Assembly (NCBI GenBank): GCA_013399015.1
Contig: VWZX01005693.1
Span: forward strand, 9,356-73,355
Direction: 5' to 3'
Source of the DNA: Galbula dea
Lineage: Eukaryota; Chordata; Aves; Piciformes; Galbulidae
DNA length: 64,000 nucleotides
Shown here piece by piece: positions 51,738 through 61,900 of the stretch; the stretch's first letter is position 1; every line of letters begins with the position of its first letter. Below the pieces are notes generated by a model, which had not been told where the DNA came from, did no database searches, and worked only from the letters and a program-made list of their open reading frames with translations. Made by a program: the position numbers and the translations under genes.

Positions 51738-52669
51738 CCTCCTGCAGCTATTTTAGTAATTAAAATGGAACTGGAAGAGATGTAATGCACTGGCCTATGT
51801 ATTTGTTAGCATGTTTCCCAGTATGGTCTTGGTTCCCATCAGCTACCAATTTCCCAGAGAGTGCCCAGGCACTACTCAGGAAAATTTGCTGCAGGGTTTT
51901 GCTGGTCTTTTCTTTTTCAGCAAAGAGAATTTAGTTTTATGGCTGTAGGTAGCCTGCATCCTGTTAGTGAGTCTAGCTTAGGATGCAACTACTGTGAAAT
52001 GGCATATCAAAATTCAGGCAGAAAGCAAGTGACAAAACCACTTAAAACTGTTGTCTCTTTATAGATCAATCTTCTGTCACTCTTTGTCACCCCTAATGTA
52101 ATTCCTCTAGATTCTTTCCTGTTGGAGCACACCAAGAAATGCTGTAGAGCTAGTAGAGCACTATGGGTGCATATTTTTAATGTTGCTCTTTGTGAACTTA
52201 TAGTTTTTCTTGAACTTGTCTTAGAAACATATTGAGCCCTTGAAACATTTGAAGACTCGGAAGATACATCTGTTATATGTAACGTTTTCCTTCTATACAT
52301 GTAGGAAAAATGACTTAGGAGTTTATTTTTCCCTGTAATTCAATGGAATGTACAATTTCACCTTGCTGACATGATGTGAAGTATAATTCTCTGAATACAG
52401 GATTAACATAGGAAAAATTCAACATTTTGCAGTTTCTGTCATTGCTATTTATTTCCAGACCTGACTCCCTGCTAGCGTTTGTCTTTGTGATTTTTCTGAT
52501 GCATTGGGTTAGGCTTGCAACAGAAGTCTTTGGAAAGGAGATATCTCTTGAGTACTGAAAGTATTGTATCTGTCTGTTTACTCCAAGAACTACCATTGTA
52601 TGATCTCAGGAATATAAAGCTAACGTACAGGGAAAGTTTATTTCCAATCATCATAATAATAGTAATAAT

Positions 52670-52815
52670 GCTGGGGACTCCCTGTGGAGCGCTGTGGCAA
52701 CAGTCGGGCGTGTCCGGCCCGAGGGGGTTTTTAAGATTCTGAGAGTGTTGGGTGGATGTTTGGGCTGAATGATCTCAGAGGTCTTTTCCAACCAGAATGA
52801 TTCTAGGATTCTAGG
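52670..52815 (+). mobile_element. CR1-like 3' end with CpG-dense head
   Basis: The last part is a CR1 3' UTR: TGATCTCAGAGGTCTTTTCC, then AACCAGAATG and the tail ATTCTAGGATTCTAGG at 52800-52815. The preceding ~100 bases do not match the other CR1 copies here and include five CpGs within 52690-52721, unusual for this CpG-poor window. They may belong to a different CR1 subfamily or to unrelated sequence next to the stub. The start is therefore uncertain. Confidence 0.6.
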
Positions 52816-53804
52816 TTATACCACGATTTTAGCATTTTACTGAAGGGCTGTAGAGAACTTTGAAGTAGAATTTATTTAAGAGAAAAATCTCATTAAATTT
52901 CCTAAGACTAAAAAATACATATTTTTAGATAGTGTTAAAGAGAACAGCAAAAACACTTCTTGAGCCCAATGCCTGTTCTCATTAGACTCTATAAAAATTT
53001 CTCAAGCATTGTTTACTAAAGCCACCAAAGGAATGAAAGCTGCTGCTGGCAGAGTTAACCTTTATCACCAGATGTTAAAAAAATACCAAGTTTTGGTGCA
53101 AGCATTTTTGAGTGTCACCTGGACTGACTGGTGCATATTCTTCCTTCCCAGATAACCTGCCTTTCCTCTCCTGAAATACTGTCTAAATCTACTCTGTGCA
53201 ATTTTGCAGTGTGCTGCTGGGAGTGTATTAGCAATTTTTTGGCATGTTCTCTTTGAGTGCTTTTCTTGATATTTGCATGCAGAGATGCTTATTGGCAATG
53301 GTCCTGTCATCAGCAGCCTTCAATTAAAACTGTCTCGATGTGCAGTGGTTTTTCAATGTCTGTTGTTCTCAGTTTCCAGAAAGAATGCTCTCATGTTACT
53401 ACTATAAAAAGAATTTACTTTTCTGAGAGTTTTCTAGGAAGAGACAAGCTAAACTTTCATTTTATGTGAGTGAAATTGAAACTTTCATGGTTTTATTGTG
53501 CTCCAAATTAGACAGTGTTTTTCAGCAAGCTCAAGAATTAAAATTAAGCATACAAAACTAAGTTTTTTCATGGTCAGCTGAGTTTTACTTTCATTTCTGT
53601 AGCTGCTAAAATGAGTTTTTATTTTAAAATTGGGGGGCATATGTGAAGATACATTTAAGTTGGCATAAAACTGAGTTAGTGATGAAATAGCTTCATGAAG
53701 AATGTTAGAATTTTCATTTTTATTTGTAGGAAAGGGTGCTGAATGCTTTACAAGGCACTCTCTAGAGTAAGAGTATTTACTCTGTAGCCAGTCTTGCAAA
53801 AGAC

Positions 53805-53823
53805 TCATCATCATCATCATCAT
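53805..53823. repeat. (CAT)n microsatellite
   Basis: Six perfect CAT/TCA units in tandem. On the minus strand this gives a run of ATG codons that begins a chance open frame; it is not a gene start. Confidence 0.85.
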
Positions 53824-55271
53824 GGCTAGGCTTCATGAACGAAGATTTGGGAAGGGCTCTACCCACGTTTGTTGCAACAAAAGAATCAGGTGATGATAAC
53901 GTTGCTCCTGGTAGACTTCAGTTCTTCCTCTGCTGTTTCTCTGTGATTGCATTTCAGTGTTGTCACACAGTTGCAAAAAAACCTTAATCACTACAAAACT
54001 GGCTTTTTACAAAGTGCAGAAGCTGAATTTGGATTTTCAAAACTACAGGTTGAACTTTTAATGGATTCCTTCCCTTTAATAGTCAATCAGTTCAAAGAAG
54101 GATTTAGTCTTTAAAATGTGTTTTTCATTCTAATTACATTCTATATTCCTAACAATGCATTTCCCAGTGTTCACTCTTAGTCCCATCATTGTTTTTTATA
54201 ATGGGTATCTAGGAAGCAGCCATTAGCCAAGGTAGTGCCACTCTCTATCTCAGGAAGTAGATTTATATCTAATTAATGAAATTAATTAAATGAGATCATT
54301 ACAGGAACTTCAGATACTGTTTGTGACAAATAACTGATTAGACACCAAACCTGACTCTATGAAGCATTGTTTGCACCCTCCCCTTTCACAGGAAGATAAC
54401 GAATACACATGGGTCCAAGACAGCTTTTGGCTCTTTCCAAGATGGAGCTCATAAAATCAACTGAAGTGTGTGTAATTTTCTCCTGGAATTTGCATAATTG
54501 CTTTGGATTTGTCTCAGAGAATAGCTTAGAAGAAAGATTCAGCTCTGTCATCTGCATCCAGGTATCACAGGCTTATTAATCCTTCCTTTATGTGAAGGCC
54601 AAGGGAAGAATAGGTCCGGCTACTCTCCAGCTGGCTTTAATGTTCACATCCCAGACTGCCTTCTCCTATGTATCAGCAGGAAACCATATCCCATGTGTCA
54701 GGTGCCCCATAACTCTCTAAGCTAGTCTCAGTCATCTGGGCAGAGTTCAGTTAAAATGGAGGGGGAGGAACTCTCTGCACTTCACAAAGGCAGGCTTGCT
54801 TCCCCTTAGCTGTTCCTAGGCTGTTTTGTAGGAGGTCTTTCAGGCAGTGCTGGCCTATTACGGTCATTGCTCTTGACTGCAGGACTTGACTCATTAGACT
54901 GGTGTGGTCTTTCTTGCTCATTAGCTTCACCTCTCTTTATTCCCCAATTCACAGTAACAGAAAAGCAACAGTGAGAACTGTTCTGGGGAGAGGAGCTGTT
55001 TCTTACTTTCTCCTCCTTAATTTTAGTCCCATCTTTGCAAAAGCAGCTGGTTGCTGTGTTGCTTGTGCTCAACCAGGATGAGCACCCTGAGTTGCTGAGA
55101 CATGCTGTCTGCAGAATATTACTGGTTTGGGGTTTGTTCTCCTTGTCTCAAGGCCTGTACCTCTTCTGCCTTAAAAAAGCATCAAGATGAAGGATATTTA
55201 ACAAATATCTATTGTAGTACTCCAAAATGTGTAAATGCAGTGTACTATTGAGCTTGGACTGGAGTTCCTTT

Positions 55272-55286
55272 AAAAAAAAAAAAAAA
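55272..55286. repeat. Poly-A tract (A15)
   Basis: Fifteen A in a row, followed by a short AAC-rich tail. No retroposed body is recognisable upstream, so I do not call it a processed pseudogene tail. Confidence 0.85.
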
Positions 55287-55788
55287 CAAACAACCCAAAC
55301 TACACTACTGTATTACCAAGGCATGGCTTTGACATACAAGTTTATTTTTACCAGGGAAGTAAAGAAATATAAAATAGGTCTTTTTTTTTTTTAATTTTTC
55401 ATGAAATTCAGAAAGCACAGCTGTTAACATTTCTATTTTTACTGCCAGTCATTTGCCCTTTAAGTCTATCTCACTTGAAAAAAACCAACCTGAAGAACAA
55501 ACCTTACCTTTAAATCAGTAGCAAGTTTAAGGTGTTATGTAATTGTAATGTTAATTAATCTTTTAAAATGACACCTTGTTAAATGCAACCATTTAAGGGT
55601 GAAATTTAATGAATCCTACTGCTTGCAGAGCTGGACAATGTTAGTACTTAAGAGCTTTATGACTTCAGAATTTATACGCATCTCCTTAGTTAACAGTGGA
55701 TCATAGTTTGATGCCTAGTTTAACTTTGCTTCCTTTTTTTAGCAGATATAACCACTGGCCAAGAAAAAAAAAGCAGTGGAAACTGTAC

Positions 55789-55842
55789 AGTGTGTGTGTG
55801 TGTGTATATATATATATATTTTATATATATAGAGAGAGAGAG
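55789..55842. repeat. Compound microsatellite (TG)n(TA)n(GA)n
   Basis: A TG run passes directly into TATA repeats, then TTTTATATATATA and GAGAGAGAGAG. It is likely length-variable between individuals. Confidence 0.95.
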
Positions 55843-56237
55843 TTAGATTTTCCCTTCTATCAAAACTGACTCAAACACCAATATAAGGGATAAGGGATGT
55901 AAGAAAGGGATGACATTACTAACTTGGCAACTGGAGCACATCTAAGAAATTATTCCTTCAAGGAGTGTGGTGCCACAGCTGGGAAATAAATTTATTTAAG
56001 AATATTTATTTTATCTTTGCCCATTAAAACATGGACCTAGACAGCAAGGCATCACTTTTTACACCCACAGTAACAGCTTAGTTGTGAAATGGCAAAGCAG
56101 TGGAAATGAGAAAGTTTGTGCAGGATGAAACAATCCAACAGTCTGATTCTTTGCAGACTTTGAAGTCAGCAGGTGTTTCAAAGGAGTTGTGTTGCACAGT
56201 TCTTAGCTAGATTAGAAATGGTCATCTTGGTTTTCTT

Positions 56238-56283
56238 TAATGTTTGATAGGTTGGTCTAGTAATGTTTGATAGGTTGGTTTAG
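56238..56283. repeat. 23-bp tandem duplication, two copies
   Basis: TAATGTTTGATAGGTTGGTC plus TAG (56238-56260) is repeated at 56261-56283 with one C to T change, 22 of 23 bases identical. It is a recent local duplication. Confidence 0.9.
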
Positions 56284-58153
56284 AAATGAGAGAGGTAAGT
56301 TGAACAAACCTCTTTGCAGAAACTACCTGAGGAAGTTTCTACAAATTAGTGATACTTCTCAGTGTCCTTTTGAGACAGTGGGAGCTCAGATTTATAATGA
56401 ATTTGGAGGTTCAGCTAATAGGTAAAAAGGTCTCTATGATGAAGATATTGTTTTCAATTTGTCAAATATATTTGGCTGTATAGAAATGGCATACCTAATG
56501 TGAATAAAAATCCCTCTTGTTCTTACTTCTGGAAAACCTCTTCATCTAAGTGCTTGTTAGTTGGGAAGCTGGATATGTGTTGATGCAGAAGTTGTTTTAT
56601 TTCTGGTTACCTTTATATACCTGCATCATTTCAGTGTCCCAATCATCAGAAACTAACAGTTTCACAGGAGTAACAGCGCTTTAGTAAGGATTAATAACAC
56701 TGAAGTATTTTCACTGACAGTCCAGGTGATCCTAAATACTCTGACTTGTTTCAGTCAACATTGTAAAGGGCACTTGTTGACTCTTAGAAGGTGAGAGCAA
56801 TCCATTAGGTCTTGCAGAATTCTGCAGGCTTTCAGTCAGACCTTCTATTAGTTGCACCTTTCTGTGAGCATCTCCTATAAGTGGTTTGAAGGGAAGCAGC
56901 TTATTGCTCTGTTCTGGTGAGGATTGGCACCTGTTACTCACCTTAGCATGTCTCTGTGCCAAATACATTGCAAAGGAGAACTGACCACTCTTTCTGTCCA
57001 TTTGTCAAATTTAAAAAGTACCTAATACCAATTATCTGAAAATAGTGTAGGTAGGAGAAAATGAGATCCAAGTTTGCTCTGTACAAACTCGTGTATATAT
57101 AGGAAAAGCAGGTGGGTATGTTACACTTTGGGCAAGCCCAGGTCCACCTGGTTGCTTGTATCAAGAGGTCTAATTAGATAAGTAAGAAACTGACAGAAGA
57201 ACTTGTTACAGTGCATTTCAAAGGCTCCCTTTCCTCATGACTCTTTTGTTGCCAAATGAAATAACACAGTACTAAATCCAATTTAGCAGAGCTGTCACTG
57301 ATTCGTAAAGATCTCATGGCACAGAAGAAAGAGTGGAAGAACAGTCCCTTTTTTACTTCCAACTTAATCATCAGTCCAGTCCAGCAAGAAACCACAAGTT
57401 TTTGCTGCCCCTCAATTTCCTTGATCAATTCAGAGGTATGGAGCATGTAAGATGGGTCCAGTTTTACTAACAAGGTATGTAAACATAGGTTAGGAAAGTG
57501 CTGTTGGGGTCATCAGACCGTTGTGGTCTCCCTCTCTCTCCATGTAGTAGTGCTGCAATGGCTGTGATGGTCAGGAAGCCTGCTTCATTTGTGAAAATCA
57601 CACATAGAATCTCTCAAAGTCCTGAGGAAAATTCCAATTTTTATTTGGTAAGACTGTATACTTCACAGGACAGACAAAAAAAGCCAAAACTCCAGTATTC
57701 CTGTGTCCATCCGGCCTGCAGAGAACTCCTTCCTCATCCCAAACCCCTAGTGTGTGTAAGCAGGATACAGCAGCTAAACATGCAAGAGGCTTTACTTTCA
57801 TAGACTTCAACATATTTTAGTGTCAATTACTCATAGCTGTGAATTGTTGTCTACTTAAAGCTTGAGAAATAACTTGGAGTATGTTGAAGGGTAGTCCCTC
57901 TCTGAACCAGCTTTGAAAGTTGATGCTTTAATTGATATAACTGAATAGTTACTCCCTAGACTGTGCTGGTTTGGGAATATTTTACTCATTTAATGCTTTC
58001 TTCTTTAATGAATTTTAAAACCTCCACTAAAATGATTTTTTTCCTCTATATCTTTAGCCTTCAGTATTTGAAAGTAGCTTAAACTATTCATATGGGTGTC
58101 CCACTGTATCCTAAGATTGTAGATTCTTGGAATGTTTTCTTGGATCTTTATGA

Positions 58154-58834
58154 ATGTTGTTCAAGTGCCTCCTCCTAGACTCAAAAATATCAAGAGAAAT
58201 TACTAGGAAATCATTTTTGAGCAGTTGTAGTTTTCATCTATTACTTCTCTATTACTTGGTTGATGAGAAGCTGGACATGAGCAAGCAGTGCATGCTGGCG
58301 GCCCAGAAGGCAAATCGCATTCTGGGCTGCATCAAGAGAAGCGTGACCAGCAGATCGAGAGAGGTGATTCTGCCACTGTACTCTGCTCTGGTGAGACCTC
58401 ATCTGGAGTACTGTGTTCAGCTCTGGAGCCCTCAACACAGGAAGGACGTAGACCTGCTGGAGCGGGTCCAAAGGAGGGCTACTAAAATGATCAAGGGGCT
58501 GGAACACCTCCCTTATGAGGATAGGCTGAGGGAGCTGGGATTGTTCAGTCTGGAGAAGAGAAGGCTTTGGGGGGACCTAATAGTCACCTTCCAGTACCTA
58601 AAGGGGTCATATAGAAAGGCTGGGGAGGGCCTGTTTACAAAGGCCTGTAGTGATAGGATGAGGGGTAATGGGTTTAAATTAGGGAAGAGCAGGTTTAGAT
58701 TGGATATTAGGAAAAAGTTCCTTGCTACAAGGGTGGTGGAACATTGGAACAGGTTGCCCAGGCAGGTGGTTGAGGCCCTGTCCCTGGAGGTGTTCAAGGT
58801 GAGGCTGGACAGGGTGCTTGGCAACCTGGTTTAG
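58154..58834 (+). pseudogene. 226-codon open frame: flanking DNA joined to CR1 ORF2 end
   Basis: The open frame begins at an ATG in unique flanking DNA at 58154, about 100 bases before the CR1. It enters the element in the ORF2 frame at about residue 36 and continues about 190 residues to the natural ORF2 stop. The first 35 residues include a hydrophobic stretch (FHLLLLYYLV) but match no known family. The join is most simply the chance result of a 5'-truncated insertion. I see no promoter or splice evidence that it is expressed, and it lacks the RT catalytic motifs. Confidence 0.7.
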
Positions 58835-58923
58835 TTGGAGATTGCCTACTCACTGTAGGGGGTTGGACTAGATGACCTCTAAGGTCCCTTCCAATCCTGA
58901 TAATTCTATGATTCTATGATTCT
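58257..58923 (+). mobile_element. CR1 LINE, 3' part with open ORF2 end
   Basis: This forward CR1 of about 667 bases opens at the VDEKLDMSKQC segment and runs through AAQKANRILGCIKRSVTSRS, RPHLEYCVQLWSP, KMIKGLEHLPYEDRLRELG and EKRRLWGDLIVTFQYLKG to LDRVLGNLV and the TAG at 58832-58834, with no stop or frameshift. The 3' UTR ends with two ATTCTATG octamers and a partial third at 58903-58923. The RLRGD arginine seen in other copies is tryptophan here (RLWGD). With an undisturbed frame this is among the best-preserved copies, although it is 5'-truncated and lacks the RT core. Confidence 0.96.
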
Positions 58924-61900
58924 CAAAGAACTAACTTGTGCCTTTTAGAAACAAACAGGCTCTTTTCTGTGGTTTGAGGCACCCTGTGTTACTTGTTTTG
59001 ATCCTGCATTAGTGTAGCTGAATGTTTCACATTTTGACTGTCTTTCTTCCCCAAGCTCTTGCGTCTAATGGGAGCGATTTTTGAGGGATGGTGCATATCA
59101 GCATGGCACACAGCAATGCCAGGGAAAGGTTACTGAGCTAGCTTGGGTACTGGAAAAGTACTTGCTTCTTGTTCATAGCTTCTCCTTGAGCAAGCAGCTC
59201 AACTTGAAAGCAGGCTGTACACAGTGTGTGCAGGGACCTCCACACTGGAGAGGCTTTATCAGCTCTGCTCCTGTTGCTGTCTTCCTCAGAGCCTGTGGAT
59301 TTCCATAAGCCTCATGTTTGGTTATGTAGACAGCTGCAGGCAAATATTATGCAGTCATATGGAGTACTAGCTGTCTCCTACTTGACAACCAGACTGAAAC
59401 CTCTCTAAAAGGTGTTGTTCAGGTCCCATTGTTGTTTTGTCCATTGGTAAGACAGTGGGATCCCTGCTTGGAGCTTGCAGATGTTACCAAAAGGTAATAC
59501 AGCAGCAAAAAGAGATCAGACCCACCATCTGTGAGGCTTAGGTATTCCAATTAGGATTTGAGGCACAACCTTTCCAGTGCTTTGTGAAAAGCATTGGTGC
59601 AATGCTGTGAAATTTGCAAGTTGCATCTCGCGGTAAGTAATGAGGGTGCCGAGCAATGAGCAGGTCTGAGCCTACTGTCTGTCATACTGCTCTAGTGTCT
59701 CTGAGTGCAGCTGATTGCTGCTGACATGTGAAAATTTGTAGCTGACAAGTTCATACCTCTTAAGTGGTGCTGGCAGATAAGGCTGTTAGCATGTGCTGGA
59801 ATGTGCCTGAAGTTGGGGTGGAAAGTAGCTAAATAAAGATCCTGCAGTTTTATTGAGTAGTTCTAATGAGCTATTTATTATCTGTCTAAACAAAACCAAA
59901 GATTCTGCCCTGTTCTCTGTATGTTAAAAATACACTTTATATAAATCAGAACATTTACATGTACATTTTACATTTACATTATACATTCTATATCAGTTAG
60001 AAATTAATTAAAATTTAAGGCTGAGATATCATGTATCTGTGTATCTATACATTGATGAATGTGTGTGTATAGATATTGCTGTGTATAATAGATGCCTTAG
60101 GGCATCATTCTGAAGTGTCAGCAGCACTAGAAGGAAGATTTTCTCTGTGGCAGAGGCCAGCAAGAGTCTCCATGACTTGTGTTGAAGGCAAAGGTCGAGC
60201 TTTGCTGTGGTCTTCCACACTGGGGTGATTTTTCATTGGAGGTGTGCAAAAAGCCACATGGGCTTCTGATGGCTGAAGTGGTTTGGCAGCCATAAAGCAG
60301 ATGTGTGAATGAAGGTTGATCACCTCTGCCTCTGCTCACAAAAGACAGCAATATCAGTAATCAGCACTTTCAAAGCTTGTCCCTCACCCTTTTCAGAAGG
60401 TGATAAAACAGAGCTCTCACAGTTTGGAAATGGTGGTGCATGTGCTATCAGCTGAGGGTTCAGGAAATAGGTTGCCAGCTGTTTGCAAGGGGGTCACCAC
60501 ATGCTGTAGCTATCTGGAAGGACACTCAGGGAAGGCATTTGGCAGTACAAGTGAAGCAGGGGACAGGCCTGATGTGCCTGAAGGTGGTATGCAGCCTCTT
60601 GGGGTGCTGCAAGTACCAATCTCAACTGAGCACTGAGTGAGCTGGAGAAGGAAATCTGCATTCCTGCTGTTGGCTAGTTCTCCAGCTGGGCTAAAACACA
60701 AAACAGAAAGGATTTTTGGAGATGCCTGCTTGGCTGTGCTGTAATTTCCAGAGCAATCCAGAGGTGTCATTAGCAGTAACGCTAGTTAATTAATAAGCAA
60801 CATTAATATGGGTAAAGGCTTGAGAGGGTAAAAGGGGTACTTTGAGCAGACCTGTATCTATCCTTAAAATAGAGGTGCAGTACGTAGGTTGCAATATATT
60901 ATTTAGGTTTTTAAAGTCAAATGAGATGTGTGGTTTTTCTCCCATCAATGCTATATTAGAAGGACCCCATTTAAATTCAATAGAAGCAAATTTCAATGAA
61001 GGCAAGGAATAAATGCTCAAGCAAACAGTGTATTAAATCTAAATTGTATATCTATTTTATTTCTAGAATTGCATTAAAAATGCAAGGTCCAACAATCAGC
61101 AGTTATGAGGTAGTACCTCTTAAGAGATCTGTCAAAAAACCCAAACATTTTCATCAGAATGACCTGACTGTATTTAACTTAACCTTTTAGAAAAGAAAAT
61201 AGAATTCTAATGATAATGAATATTAAGATAATGGGCTGAGACATTATGCCTGATGAAATGGTCTTATTACAAGTCACAGCAGTGTTATCAGCCTGGAGAG
61301 GCAAATACAACCACCTCTCATTAGTTTTTCCCTCAGTGCAGTCAGTTTTAGACAGGCAGCATTACCAGCCCTTCTGTAACAGTGGGGTGGTTCAGGTAGA
61401 TGGTTTTTGTTGGTTGTTTTTGCCCCTGCAGAACTGTTTTCTGCTCTGAACTCCTTTTGGATGTTATAAAGCTTTCCTAGTTTTTTATTTTGTTTGAAAT
61501 GTTCAGTAGTCATCTTGCTACAAAGATATGTAGCAGAAATAGTTTAGACTTCAAGTAGCAGCTTCTCTGAATGAAGAATGAAGGCCTTTTCAGATGAAAC
61601 AGGTTACTGAGAAATAGAGGATGGCAGGCTGCATCTTAAACAGCCTATTCTCTGCACTGGAAAGTGAAAGTTCCTATAGATAGTTTTCATTGTCTTCATT
61701 TGTTTTTAATTTTACCATCCTGAGAGTCTGAGGCGTATGGATACAAGAGTTAGACATCAGAATGCACTGGCAGTTGCGAACAAGATCACTTTATTCTTTA
61801 CTTTTATCATACCATCCTGCCCTAATATGAAACTTTTTACTGGTGGCATGGGAGAGAACAAGGCTGGATGGGCTTTGCTCTGAAGTGCTCTTACCTAGAA

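Larger units (their letters stand above)
45777..52669. other. Long unique stretch, no gene seen
   Basis: In about 6.9 kb no exon or RNA gene is recognised. The longest open frame is 118 codons on the minus strand at 46129-46485 and resembles nothing known. Low-complexity patches are a C-rich run at 46008-46029, C9 at 49218-49226, and an A-rich patch at 51679-51737. Segment 47400-47600 is AT-rich and dense in TTAATT-type motifs. Confidence 0.6.
52816..58256. other. Long unique stretch, no gene seen
   Basis: No exon or RNA gene is recognised; open frames are up to about 112 codons without known motifs. Simple repeats are a CAT repeat at 53805-53823, A15 at 55272-55286, T12 at 55381-55392, a compound dinucleotide repeat at 55789-55842 and a 23-bp tandem duplication at 56238-56283. 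Two TAATTA sites 13 bases apart lie at 54270-54288. Confidence 0.6.

Noticed and set aside
55272..55286. Poly-A run as the tail of a processed pseudogene
   Set aside because: No retroposed gene body or target duplication could be seen beside it.
59578..59640. Possible small exon ending at a GGTAAGTAA donor-like string
   Set aside because: The upstream acceptor is weak and the piece between is not recognisably coding; a donor match alone occurs often by chance.
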